A stretch of DNA of 64,000 bases, from positions 51,791 through 115,790 of the forward strand of contig CAWDGB010000003.1 of assembly GCA_963801715.1 (NCBI GenBank). The letters are read 5' to 3'. The stretch's first letter is position 1; each line of letters starts with the position of its first letter. Positions 9,834-18,775 of the stretch are shown one piece after another. This stretch comes from CAVVJA01 sp963801715. Lineage in GTDB: Bacteria > Actinomycetota > Actinomycetes > Mycobacteriales > Jatrophihabitantaceae. Both the position numbers and the translations under genes were made by a program. A model generated the notes under the pieces. That model worked only from the letters and a program-made list of their open reading frames with translations, did no database searches and was not told the DNA's origin.

Positions 9834-10316
9834 GAATCCCGCCTTCTCGTAGGCGCGGACGCCGGCCAGGTTGAAGGGGGCGACGTCGAGCTGGATGCGG
9901 TGCAGGCTCAGCTCGCGGAAGCCGTAGTCAACGATCACCCGCATCGCGTCGGTGCCGTAGCCGCGGCCGATGTGGTCACGGCCGAGCGCGATGCCGATCG
10001 TCGCGCACCGGTCCTTGGGCCGGGCTCCCCACAGCCCGATGTTGCCTACCAGCACCGGCGGATCCTCGAGCGTTTCGATGGCGAAGCCGAGGTTGTCCTT
10101 GTCGTTGGCACTCCACTTGGCGATTCGCTCCTTCGCCGAAGCCTCAGACAGCGGAGCTACCCAGCTCGTCAGCGTGGTCATCCGCCCGGGATCCATCTCC
10201 CACCTCGCCAGCGTCGGCAGGTCGTCGTCCAGCACACCGCGGAGCCGGACCAGGGAGCCGACGAGGATCGAGTCGCCGTATCCGAATGCGGCATCGACGC
10301 CAGTCAGTTCAGTCAT
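9729..10316 (-). CDS. GNAT acetyltransferase (RimJ/RimL type)
   Basis: A 195-residue acetyltransferase with VRLRGVLDDDLPTLARWEMDP at the start, an acetyl-CoA loop GRDHIGRGYGTDAMRVIVDYGF (R-x-x-G-x-G/A type), and the C-terminal LHRIQLDVAPFNLAGVRAYEKAGF that marks the RimJ/RimL ribosomal-protein acetyltransferase group. It would transfer an acetyl group from acetyl-CoA to an amine; the target is unknown. The ATG at 10316 is preferred over an upstream in-frame start because the family usually begins just before VRLR, although no strong ribosome-binding site is visible. The 3' end lies within the duplicated segment. Confidence 0.87.
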   Translation of the reverse strand: MTELTGVDAAFGYGDSILVGSLVRLRGVLDDDLPTLARWEMDPGRMTTLTSWVAPLSEASAKERIAKWSANDKDNLGFAIETLEDPPVLVGNIGLWGARPKDRCATIGIALGRDHIGRGYGTDAMRVIVDYGFRELSLHRIQLDVAPFNLAGVRAYEKAGFVEEGRRRQSVWHDGRWYDEVMMSILDHEWAARRT

Positions 10317-10474
10317 GGGGTAAATCTTGCCGCCTGCCCGTCGCAGCGACCACGATGGGCAAGGGGGCACGTAGTCGTTCCGGTCTGTACGGCAGGGCAT
10401 GTCGTTATGAGGCCGGTGGCCTACGGCGCTTCAGCAGGCACCGGTAGCGCGCACGCAACTGAACGGAGATGCCG

Positions 10475-10720
10475 ATGCTCGATATGCGACCTAACTGCGA
10501 GTGCTGTGATCGTGACTTGGCTCCCGACGCACCGGACGTATGGATCTGCTCGTTCGAGTGCACGTGGTGCGCCGAATGCCGGGACCGGTTCGCCGAGCAC
10601 CGCTGCCCGAATTGCAACGGCCTGTTGGCTCTGCGACCCCCGCGTGCCCTGGCCGTCCTGGTCACGAGGCCTGGGTCTCGGCGTCGGGTGTTCAATCCAG
10701 ACTGCTTGGCGAACGTCTGA
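10475..10720 (+). CDS. DUF1272 small zinc-ribbon protein
   Basis: An 81-residue protein with eight cysteines in CECCDRDL, CSFECTWCAEC and CPNCNG, typical of the DUF1272 family of small metal-binding proteins. The start at 10475 (MLDMRPNCECC) fits the family's usual N-terminus and has CGGAG at the right distance; an in-frame ATG two codons earlier overlaps that site. It is probably a structural zinc-binding protein of unknown role. It stands alone between a divergent GNAT gene and a convergent small gene. Confidence 0.85.
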   Translation: MLDMRPNCECCDRDLAPDAPDVWICSFECTWCAECRDRFAEHRCPNCNGLLALRPPRALAVLVTRPGSRRRVFNPDCLANV

Positions 10721-10767
10721 CGACATAGCTGTCGACGCCGCGGGGTGACCGATCCTCGGCGGCTCGG

Positions 10768-11007
10768 CTACCAACTACCCTGCTGTTGATATACGTCATT
10801 GTCATCGTATTCGCGCTCCCAGAAAAAGTAGAGCTCGGTCTCCCGTGCACCCTTGGGTCCAAGATCAGCTTCGCGCATTTGCTGTCCGATCATTCGCCAT
10901 CCTTTTCTCGCGACGTCGTTCATGTGATCTGTGATTCTCTTCGCTTGGGTAACGTTCGTTGTCTTAACGATCGAAATCCAGCTTATTGCGTATTGCCGCA
11001 CGGGCAA
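10768..11007 (-). CDS. small hypothetical protein, DUF4177-like appearance
   Basis: A 79-residue frame from a TTG at 11007 preceded by GAGAAGGG. It reads as a compact alpha/beta protein with AKRITDHMNDVARKGWRMIG, which resembles the 'NEYGAEGWRLV' core of DUF4177-type small proteins, and an acidic C-terminus. Lower arginine content and lower GC than the surrounding shadow frames support real coding. Function unknown; the family resemblance is only suggestive. Confidence 0.55.
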   Translation of the reverse strand: MPVRQYAISWISIVKTTNVTQAKRITDHMNDVARKGWRMIGQQMREADLGPKGARETELYFFWEREYDDNDVYQQQGSW

Positions 11008-11366
11008 CCCTTCTCAGAAGGAGCTCGGATGAATTTCGGCCCTTGACGATGACAACAGCAAGGACTGTCACGACGATCGTGATCAAGTCTAGGAATGAGT
11101 GCTATCCGCTAGATGGTCCGCCACGCTGGTATTGAGGCGACACTAGGGACGGTCAGGTCATCTTCCCCCTCAGAAGCCAACGGTCCCGAGAAGTCTACCG
11201 GCCCCGCCCGCCTCGACCCGATATCACCCGAAAGACATCGGTGAAGTCTTGGAATTCACTATCCCCAGGCTTGGCCGTGCGGCGCCTAAGGTGACCGCAA
11301 ATAGAGGCAACAAGACAACGCTTGCGGAATCGAACATTGCCAGGACCGATCCTTGCCACCTCGCGG
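11008..11366. other. 359-bp gap, no supported gene
   Basis: It is lower in GC than its surroundings. Open frames here are not protein-like. A weak inverted repeat (TCACC near 11226 with GGTGA near 11242) sits upstream of nothing recognisable. I see no IS end or tRNA. Confidence 0.35.
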
Positions 11367-14330
11367 TCATCTGCGCGCGGCGCGAACGAACGCGACGCGC
11401 TTCACCCGCCGTCGCGGCCAAGAGGTGCGTGCTCCGGATAGCGAATCCGCCTGATGGCCTGGGTCGACGCGGCCAGCCGGCCGCACGTCGGCGAGCGAGA
11501 TGACAAGCACGGCCAGGGCTACGGCGACGATGCACGTCGCAGGCACCCAGTCCCCGAAGCGGTCGAACGGCGTGTCCGCGGCGGTGATAGGCAGATCAAC
11601 AACGGCGGTGCCTGTCGCAGCCGGATGCCAGAGCAAGCGCCGACCCTGCGCATCGAACGCGGCAGTCGTTCCGGACAGGGTCGCTTGCAAGGCGGGCCGG
11701 CCGGATTCAGCCGCGCGTACCGCCGCGAGGCTGGCGTGCTGGTCGGGCGCCCAGGTGCCCTGGAACGTGGTGGTCGCCGATTGGAAGACAAGCAACTGCG
11801 CGCCGCGGTCAACCGCGGTGCGGCTCATGTCGGGAAACGCGGACTCGAAACAGATCAGTGGCGCGAAGCTGAGATTGCCGTCGCGCATGACCACGATCTG
11901 CTTACCGCGCTCCCGATTGACGGCGGCGGCTTGCGTGAACGAATCGAGCCAACCAAGTAGCGGCCGCATCGGGATGTACTCGCCGAACGGCACGAGGCGC
12001 ATCTTCTGATAGGTGCCAAGAATGGCGTGGGCATCCAGAAGTACCGCGGTCTTCCTTATCGCGCCGGTTGGCGTGGCCGCATCGACGTTGACCAGCAAGT
12101 CGGCGCCCACTCGCCTCGCGACGGCCTCGAGCTCGCGCTGCAGGTCGGGGCGGGTGAGCAGGTCGGAGCCGACGCTGCTTTCCCCCCACACGATCAGGCC
12201 GAACCGACCGGGCGGCAGTTGATCGGTAGCCGCGATTTCGTCGCTGAGCCGCAGAGCGGGGCTCGGCACCACGCCGGCCTGGACGACGGCGACGGACAAG
12301 GTTGCCGCACCGCGAGGCGCGGGCTGTAGCGCAAACCAGATTGGGCCGACCGCTACCGCCGCGGCGACGATGACCGCCGCAGCCACCTTCGTCCGCCACC
12401 TGGGTGCCTCGACCAGCGCGGTCACCGCGACGTTGGCAGCGACAACGAGAAAGCTGACGAGCCACACGCCGCCGAGAGCTGCCGAGGCGAGCAATGGCGG
12501 CGCCCGCCATTGACTAGCGCCGAGCAGTCCCCAGGGCCCGCCGAGTGCTGACCACGAGCGAGCCGATTCGACGAGGACCCAGCCGGCTGGAACGACGGCG
12601 AGCGCGGCCGCGAGGCGGCGCGGCGTCAGCTCACCGGAGAGCAGGCGCCAGGAGAGCGCTGCCCAGGGCAGCCACAGAAGGCCGAGCAACGCTGCGATCA
12701 CCGGCAGGAACACGGTAGTGCTCGGCAGCAGCCAGTAGTGGACCATGAGTAGGAATCCCACCGCCGCCCACCAGCCACGCACCACAGCCTCTCGGGCGCT
12801 CGGTGCGCGCCGGATCACGATCAGCCAGGGGGTAAGGACGAACCATGCTGCCCACCACAGCGTAGGGCGCGGGAAGACGATAACGACGACGGCGCCGCAC
12901 AAGAGAGCTGCACCACGCATCCACCATCTGCCGGGCACGAGTGGCGGCGCGGCGCGACGCAGCCGCAACCACGTGCCCGGCCTGCGCAGGTCACTACGAC
13001 CGGGCCGGAACGGCCAGACCCGCGTCATCCGGGCCATCACCAGCCATCCAACGAAGAATCCGGAAGCGAGCCACCACGCCAGCGCCTGCTCCCGGCCTAG
13101 CTGCCAGAGCGGGATCATCAACAGGCCAGCGAGCACGAACGCCACGTTGTAGAGCACGTCGTAGATCGCGAACACCCGACCGCGGACTTCGTCCGGCGAG
13201 TTCCGACCGACGAGCGCGTCGGCGATGACCTTCAGCGACTGGAACGACACTGCAGTGACTGCGACGGCGCACACCAGACTTGCCAACGACGGCGCGTACC
13301 CGACGACAGCGACGGCAGCGGCGGGAGGCAAGAACGCCAGCGGCAGCAGCACCGGGGGCGGCCAGCGTCCCGACAGCCACGGTGCGCTCACGGTCCCCAC
13401 CACCGCGGCCGCACCAGTGACCGCGATCGCCAGGCCGTACCCGGACGCCTGGAGGTGATAGCGCTGGTCGGCTACCAGCACCAGCAACACGAATCCGGCA
13501 CCGAGCAGCAGGCGGTGTAGGGACACTGCCGTGAGCGGACGGCGCAGGTCGGGCGTCCGCACGATCACGGCCGCACCCGCCCGCAGCTCGCGGGCCAGCT
13601 GGACCACTACGGCTGCCACGGTGGCGGTCCTTGTCCCGCCGCCAACCGCCGGCAGCCGCGCGAAGCACGCGCTCGCCGCAATGTAGGCACCCGCGCCGGC
13701 CAGGAACCCGGCCATGTCCGACCAGGACACGAACATCGCTCCGCCGACGGCGCCGATGAACGCGGCCGTCATGCCGATCAGCCCGGAGATCGCGTTGGCC
13801 CGGACCAGTTCACGGGCCTCGACTGTGCGCGGCAGCACCGCACCTTTCGCGTCGAGCACGAACCGCGAGGACGAGAGCAGAAGAACGACGCCGGCGTATG
13901 CGAGCACCTCGGAGCGCCATGCTGCCGCTGCGATCGCGACGCCGGCCAGCAAAGCACGACACAGCGAGGCGATGATCAGCGTGCGCCGCCGGTCCCAGCG
14001 GTCGATCAAGACTCCGCCCAGCGGGCCGACCAGGCTGAACGGCAGCAGGGTGACAGCCAGGATCCCCGCGATTCGCCCGGGCGACGCGCCGCGGCCGATG
14101 TCGAAAACGACCAGCTGTGCAAAGGCGATCTGGGTCAGACCATCGCCGAGCTGGCCTAGCGCCTGCCCAAATACCAGGGTGCGGAACGCCCCACGGACCA
14201 GCGTCGCCGAGGCCCGCCAGCCCGGCCGGAACATGGTCACGGCTTCGGGGCCGTGCTCATGAGCTAGCGAGGCCGTGCCAGCGCCCTCGTCACGCCGCAT
14301 GTGCCTACCCGGTCTTTCTGATTGGGCCAC
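11367..14330 (-). CDS. MFS transporter fused to apolipoprotein N-acyltransferase (Lnt)
   Basis: One uninterrupted 987-residue frame. Residues about 35-440 are a major-facilitator transporter (GVLIDRWDRRR motif at 106-116, about 12 hydrophobic segments, and SFQSLKVIADALVGRNSP typical of the MFS_3/enterobactin-exporter-like group). Residues about 465-950 are a complete Lnt: N-terminal helices including HYWLLPSTTVFLPVIAAL, then a nitrilase domain with catalytic E717 (WGESSVG), K776 (TYQKMRLVPFGEYIP, with E784) and C827 (LICFES), and a final helix. Spacings resemble the E. coli E267/K335/C387 triad. Lnt adds the third acyl chain to lipoproteins at the membrane; the MFS half may move a lipid or other substrate. 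The GTG at 14330 or the ATG at 14300 could be the start; neither has a strong ribosome-binding site. Confidence 0.88.
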   Translation of the reverse strand: MAQSERPGRHMRRDEGAGTASLAHEHGPEAVTMFRPGWRASATLVRGAFRTLVFGQALGQLGDGLTQIAFAQLVVFDIGRGASPGRIAGILAVTLLPFSLVGPLGGVLIDRWDRRRTLIIASLCRALLAGVAIAAAAWRSEVLAYAGVVLLLSSSRFVLDAKGAVLPRTVEARELVRANAISGLIGMTAAFIGAVGGAMFVSWSDMAGFLAGAGAYIAASACFARLPAVGGGTRTATVAAVVVQLARELRAGAAVIVRTPDLRRPLTAVSLHRLLLGAGFVLLVLVADQRYHLQASGYGLAIAVTGAAAVVGTVSAPWLSGRWPPPVLLPLAFLPPAAAVAVVGYAPSLASLVCAVAVTAVSFQSLKVIADALVGRNSPDEVRGRVFAIYDVLYNVAFVLAGLLMIPLWQLGREQALAWWLASGFFVGWLVMARMTRVWPFRPGRSDLRRPGTWLRLRRAAPPLVPGRWWMRGAALLCGAVVVIVFPRPTLWWAAWFVLTPWLIVIRRAPSAREAVVRGWWAAVGFLLMVHYWLLPSTTVFLPVIAALLGLLWLPWAALSWRLLSGELTPRRLAAALAVVPAGWVLVESARSWSALGGPWGLLGASQWRAPPLLASAALGGVWLVSFLVVAANVAVTALVEAPRWRTKVAAAVIVAAAVAVGPIWFALQPAPRGAATLSVAVVQAGVVPSPALRLSDEIAATDQLPPGRFGLIVWGESSVGSDLLTRPDLQRELEAVARRVGADLLVNVDAATPTGAIRKTAVLLDAHAILGTYQKMRLVPFGEYIPMRPLLGWLDSFTQAAAVNRERGKQIVVMRDGNLSFAPLICFESAFPDMSRTAVDRGAQLLVFQSATTTFQGTWAPDQHASLAAVRAAESGRPALQATLSGTTAAFDAQGRRLLWHPAATGTAVVDLPITAADTPFDRFGDWVPATCIVAVALAVLVISLADVRPAGRVDPGHQADSLSGARTSWPRRRVKRVAFVRAARR

Positions 14331-14591
14331 CAGCTACCAGCGTGCCCGAGTCCGGCGCCGGCCGCCTCCGATGCACACGCACTTCTGCTGATAAGCGCAG
14401 TTTGACGGGCACGAATGCCTCTACCGCCGAGAAGTACCGCACCAGATGCTCCGGCCCAGATAGGCCCGTACGTGCGCAGACGATGGATTGGCTGAAGCCT
14501 GGCGAACACGTGCGAATCGCATCGTTTCGCGAGGCTTCTTACTCGGCGAGACCGCATCGAGGGCGACAGTCGATGATACTGCTCTGATGCG

Positions 14592-15338
14592 GTGGCGCGG
14601 GTCGAGCAGTGGCACGTCGCCTTCGGCGCGAGTCGAACCGGCCAAGAGCTTGTGATCGCCGCTCGCTGCTTCGGGCAAGCGACCATCCTTCTCGCCGCGT
14701 TCAACATCGCGCGCGCGTTCCGGCTCTTGGGCCCAACTGTGGTATCCATCAGTCTCCTCACAGCAACGCTGATGCTGATTGCGTGGCGCGCCAAAGCAAC
14801 AAGGGCTGACCTCGGACTTGCGCGAGAGGACGTGCGCGAGGGCGTGCGTTACGGCGTCGGTGCGCTCGGGCTCGTCCTGCTCGTGCTTGTGGCGATTGCG
14901 GTGATACCGGGGACGAACGGCTTCCTGCACGATTCGCGAGCCGACATTTCCGGCGGCCGTCTGATATACGAATTGACAATTTCGATCGTCCTGCTAACTG
15001 CGATCCCCGAGGAGTTCGCCTTCCGCGGCGTCCTCTTGGGCTCCGGACTCCTACTCTGGGGTCCGTGGCGCGCCAGCCTGATCACCTCGGCGCTGTTTGG
15101 TCTGTGGCATATCGCTCCGACCTTGCACACGATGTCGGAGAATCGCGCGGTCAGTGGCGCTTCCAACAGCCTCGGCGGACAAGTACTGGTGGTGACCGGG
15201 ACCGTTGTTGCGACGTTCACAGCCGGTCTCGTGTTTTCGTGGCTGAGGCTGCGATCGCGAAGCCTGATCGCACCCATCCTGGCTCATATCGCGACCAACG
15301 GCGTCGCCCTCCTCATCGCCTGGCTCGCGACTCAATAG
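14592..15338 (+). CDS. CPBP-family intramembrane glutamic protease
   Basis: A 248-residue multi-spanning membrane protein with the three CPBP/Abi motifs in order: PEEFAFRG (E140, E141, R145), FGLWH (F169, H173) and ILAHIATN (H232, N236). These line the intramembrane active site of Rce1-like proteases. Seven or eight hydrophobic segments are visible. It starts at a GTG just past the divergent MFS-Lnt gene, so the 260 bases between them should carry both promoters. Bacterial members act in peptide maturation, bacteriocin immunity or unknown processing. No bacteriocin-like precursor is seen beside it. Confidence 0.9.
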   Translation: MARVEQWHVAFGASRTGQELVIAARCFGQATILLAAFNIARAFRLLGPTVVSISLLTATLMLIAWRAKATRADLGLAREDVREGVRYGVGALGLVLLVLVAIAVIPGTNGFLHDSRADISGGRLIYELTISIVLLTAIPEEFAFRGVLLGSGLLLWGPWRASLITSALFGLWHIAPTLHTMSENRAVSGASNSLGGQVLVVTGTVVATFTAGLVFSWLRLRSRSLIAPILAHIATNGVALLIAWLATQ

Positions 15339-15417
15339 CGTGCTCAACGGCACGATCGTGATCAGCCAAGGAAATGAGGAACACCAGCAACGATGAGCTG
15401 GGTCAAGGACGGTCGAC

Positions 15418-16113
15418 GTGAGTGACTGGGCTTCCGCCACCGCACAATCCGTTCGTCGCCTCGTCTACCAGACCTTCGCTCAGCAAGGACGCGCACCGTC
15501 GCCGGCCGAGCTCGCCGGCGAACTCGAGGTCGATCCGGCCAAGGTGCTGCGCGCGCTGGACGAACTGCACGAGCGTCACGCCCTCGTGCTGACTCCGGCC
15601 GGCGATGCGATTCGGATGGCGCACCCCTTCTCGGCTGCCCCGATGGGATTCGTCGTCAGAGCGGGCGATCAGTTCTGGTGGGGCGGCTGCGCGTGGGACT
15701 CGTTCGGGATCGCTGCGGCCCTCGATCGGCAGATGGAGATCACCACCTGCTGCGCCGGCTGTGGTCGCAAGCTCGGGTACGTCGCCGGACCGGCCACCCC
15801 ACCCACGCTGGACGCTGTCGTACTCATTCCTCGGCCGGCACGAGAATGGTGGGACGACGTCGTCGCCACCTGTAGTTCCATTCGTGTCTACTGCCGTCGC
15901 ACCGAAATGCCCCCACCTGCAGAGTCGGTGCCGCTCCTGACACTGTGGCAACTCGCACAACCTTGGTACCGAGATCGCCTCGACGAGGACTGGACGCCGC
16001 AATCGACCAGTGCCAGACAGCGCCTCCTCGACGATGTCGGTCTGACGAGCCCCTTCTGGCAGCTCACCAATCCCACCACCCCACTAGGACGCGGCGCTGA
16101 CGGGGCGGACTGA
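15418..16113 (+). CDS. merB: MerB-like organomercurial (alkylmercury) lyase
   Basis: A 231-residue protein with an N-terminal winged-helix part (residues 1-60) and a C-terminal alkylmercury-lyase domain. Key residues can be matched to the plasmid R831b enzyme: CAWD gives C91 and D94 (for C96 and D99), the CCAGC cluster at 111-115 stands near C117, and TCSS gives C152 (for C159/C160). Such enzymes cut C-Hg bonds to give an alkane and Hg(II). The GTG start at 15418 has AAGGACGG upstream. No merA, merR, merP or merT is nearby, which is unusual for a working detoxification locus; a divergent family member with another role is possible. Confidence 0.82.
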   Translation: MSDWASATAQSVRRLVYQTFAQQGRAPSPAELAGELEVDPAKVLRALDELHERHALVLTPAGDAIRMAHPFSAAPMGFVVRAGDQFWWGGCAWDSFGIAAALDRQMEITTCCAGCGRKLGYVAGPATPPTLDAVVLIPRPAREWWDDVVATCSSIRVYCRRTEMPPPAESVPLLTLWQLAQPWYRDRLDEDWTPQSTSARQRLLDDVGLTSPFWQLTNPTTPLGRGADGAD

Positions 16114-16121
16114 CCATCGGC

Positions 16122-17735
16122 TCACCGCTCCCGAGACCCAGGCCAAGTGCTCAGCTGATTCTCTCGGCGGAGCAGGTCGGCCGCGCGCTCGGCGACCATG
16201 ACGGTCGGGGCGTGGGTGTGCCCGCGGATGATCTGCGGCATCACCGAGGCGTCGACCACGCGTAGCGCCCGCACGCCGCGCACCCGTAAATGCGAATCGA
16301 CTACCGAGGCGGCGTCGCTGCCCATGCGGCAGGTGCCGACCGGGTGGTAGAGGGTCTGCGCATAGCGGCGGATGGCGCTGTCGGCGAGATCGGGTCCGTC
16401 ATCACCGGTCGGCTGAACGATATCCCCGACTAGCCCGGCTAATGCAGGTTGCTCGGCGATCCGCATACACATCCGCAGCCCGTCGGCGAGTGCAGCGTAG
16501 TCAGCGCCGTCGGGGTCGTGCAGGTAGCCCGGATCGATGATCGGCGGGGCCGCCGGGTCGGCCGACCGGAGGGAAATGCAGCCGGTGCTGCGCGGCCGCA
16601 GCAGGATTGCCCCGAGAGTTACCGCGTGCGGCCGTGGTGGTACCAAGCCTTCTCCCACCATGCCCACGGGGGCGAACAGCAACTCGACATCCGGCGCGGC
16701 CAAAGAGGGCCGGCTGCGGATGAATCCGTATGCCTCCATGAGATTGGAGGTCAGCATCCCGCGACGGAACACGACATATGCGGCTAGCTGGCGGATCGAG
16801 AGTGCCTCCTCGAGCGTGCCCCCGCCGGGTGCGTCCCAAACGATCGCAGCCACCAGGTGGTCGCGCAGATTCTGACCAACCTCCGCCGCGTTGTGCACCA
16901 CCGGCAGGCCGTGTTCGCGTAGCTGGTCGACCGGCCCGATGCCGGAGAGCATCAGCAGCTGCGGGGAGTTAATTGCGCCGGCCGCCAGGATGACCTCACG
17001 CTCGGCTCGCACCGTGGTTCGTTGTCCATTAACCAGGTATTCCACGCCGACCGCTCGGGCCTGGTCGATGACGACGCGGGTGACGGTGGCGTCGCAGAGC
17101 ACGGAAAGGTTGTCCCGGCGACATGCCGGTCGCAGATAGCCGTCGGCCGCGCTCCACCGCCGGCCACGTCGCTGAGTGACCATGGTCGGCATGACGCCAT
17201 CTTGATCGTCGGCGTTAGGTACCACGTTGCGAGACAGGCCGACCTGCGCCGCCGCGGCGAGGTATGCCTCGGTGAGCGGACGCGGGCTGCGTTGTCGGCT
17301 TACCGTGATGGGTCCGCCCCGACCAGTGTGGGCAAACCGTCGGCCTCGAGTGTGCTCAGCTCGGCGGAAGTACGGCAACACCGCATCGTAGGACCAGGCC
17401 GAGCCGGCAAGCGCTCCCCACTCGTCATAGTCGGCCCGCACGCCCCGCGCCCACACCATCGCGTTGATCGACGACGAACCGCCCAGCGTCTTGCCGCGAG
17501 GCCAGAACACCCGGCGGTCGTCGAGCTGTTCCTGCGGCTCGGTGAAATACGCCCAATCGACATCGCTGCGGAACAACGTGGTCAGCGCCGCCGGGATATG
17601 AATCTGACGGGCCCGGTCCGGCGGCCCCGCCTCGCACAGCAGCACCCGAACCTCCGGGTTCTCGCTGAGCCGGTTCGCCAGCACGCACCCGGCAGACCCG
17701 GCACCCACCACCACGAAGTCATACCGATCTTCCAC
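16122..17735 (-). CDS. GMC-family FAD oxidoreductase (choline/alcohol dehydrogenase-like)
   Basis: A 537-residue flavoprotein starting VEDRYDFVVVGAGSAGC, the ADP-binding GxGxxG motif. It continues with GMC signature 1 (WPRGKTLGGSSSINAMVWARG), signature 2 (LAAGAINSPQLLMLSGIG), and the catalytic pair region LYHPVGTCRMG and GHTHAPTVMVAERA, in which the second active-site residue is His. It would oxidise an alcohol (choline, a polyol or an aromatic alcohol) with FAD. The GTG at 17735 with GGGGAA 6 bases upstream is preferred over a longer open frame to 17951 that lacks homology. It converges on the merB-like gene with 8 bases between stops. Confidence 0.92.
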   Translation of the reverse strand: MEDRYDFVVVGAGSAGCVLANRLSENPEVRVLLCEAGPPDRARQIHIPAALTTLFRSDVDWAYFTEPQEQLDDRRVFWPRGKTLGGSSSINAMVWARGVRADYDEWGALAGSAWSYDAVLPYFRRAEHTRGRRFAHTGRGGPITVSRQRSPRPLTEAYLAAAAQVGLSRNVVPNADDQDGVMPTMVTQRRGRRWSAADGYLRPACRRDNLSVLCDATVTRVVIDQARAVGVEYLVNGQRTTVRAEREVILAAGAINSPQLLMLSGIGPVDQLREHGLPVVHNAAEVGQNLRDHLVAAIVWDAPGGGTLEEALSIRQLAAYVVFRRGMLTSNLMEAYGFIRSRPSLAAPDVELLFAPVGMVGEGLVPPRPHAVTLGAILLRPRSTGCISLRSADPAAPPIIDPGYLHDPDGADYAALADGLRMCMRIAEQPALAGLVGDIVQPTGDDGPDLADSAIRRYAQTLYHPVGTCRMGSDAASVVDSHLRVRGVRALRVVDASVMPQIIRGHTHAPTVMVAERAADLLRRENQLSTWPGSRER

Positions 17736-18002
17736 GGCATTCCCCGGCTTCAACACGGGCCGACCAACGTCTCTTGCCCGACCGTCAGTGCACCTCTGGA
17801 GCCCTCCAGGACCGAGGGTTTTCCTAACGATAGCTGAGGAAACACTTGTTGCGGCCATTGGGCTCGAACCAACCCAGGCTGAGCCGACGCTGTCAAGTTC
17901 GTTGGATCGCGGATGCGGGAGGTCAGGGCGATCGGCGGACCGACCGGGCATGTTAGGTTCGGCCGGTTCTCAAGCTGGGTGTGATTGGTCGGGATGCTAG
18001 CG

Positions 18003-18770
18003 ATGACCGTGGACCCGAACGTCGAGGCAGGTGCCGCCGAGCTGCGCCGGGCGGTTGCGAGTCGCACCTGGTTTCACACCATCGACCTGGGCAACGGGGT
18101 GCGCACTCCGGGCCATAAGGACACCGCCGCGGAGTGGGAGTACCTGCACCTGCCCAACCTGGCTGGCCGCAGCGTCTTGGACGTCGGGGCCTACGACGGG
18201 TTCTTCTCCTTCGAGGCCGAGCGTCGCGGCGCTGCACGAGTGGTAGCCAGCGACCACTGGGTGTGGAATTGGCCGGGCAGCGACGCCCGCGGCAACTTCG
18301 AGCTCGCCAGCCGCGCACTGAGCAGCCAGGTACAGATGCGTGACATCCCGGTGGAGGACATCGGCCCGGACACGCTCGGCGCGACCTTCGACGTGGTGCT
18401 GTTCCTCGGCGTGCTTTACCACGCCCCGGATCCGGTGGGCTACCTGCGCCGGGTGCGCTCGGTCACGACCGGCGTCGCCATCGTGGAGACCGTAGTAGAC
18501 CTGCTCGACGTACCGATCCCCGCCGCCGCCTACTACGCCGGCGCGTCGCTGAACGGCGATGCCAGCAACCACTTCGGCCCCAACCCGCTGGCGGTAGAGG
18601 CGATGCTGCGTGACGCCGGGTTCTCCCAAATCACGACGTTCCCGCCGTGGACCGTCAGCAAGGAGTGGGGCATCCGCAGCACCGACGAACGCGGTTCACT
18701 GCGGCGGCGAGTGACGCGGCGGCTGCGTCGCCCCCGCAGCGGCCGGATGGTATTTCACGCCCACGCCTAG
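18003..18770 (+). CDS. CmoB-like (DUF1698) SAM-dependent methyltransferase
   Basis: About 255 residues. The N-terminal WFHTIDLGNGVRTPGHKD and the SAM motif SVLDVGAYDGFFSFEAERRGA are characteristic of the DUF1698/CmoB group, whose archetype modifies tRNA wobble uridine with carboxy-SAM; actinobacterial members are often annotated only as class I methyltransferases. The acidic loop ends VVASDHW, and FLGVLYHAPDPVGYLRRV follows at motif IV. Starts at 17994 or 18003 are both possible; the latter keeps GGGA 8 bases away. Its stop is 5 bases from the stop of the convergent hydrolase. The substrate is unknown. Confidence 0.85.
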   Translation: MTVDPNVEAGAAELRRAVASRTWFHTIDLGNGVRTPGHKDTAAEWEYLHLPNLAGRSVLDVGAYDGFFSFEAERRGAARVVASDHWVWNWPGSDARGNFELASRALSSQVQMRDIPVEDIGPDTLGATFDVVLFLGVLYHAPDPVGYLRRVRSVTTGVAIVETVVDLLDVPIPAAAYYAGASLNGDASNHFGPNPLAVEAMLRDAGFSQITTFPPWTVSKEWGIRSTDERGSLRRRVTRRLRRPRSGRMVFHAHA

Positions 18771-18775
18771 CGCGC

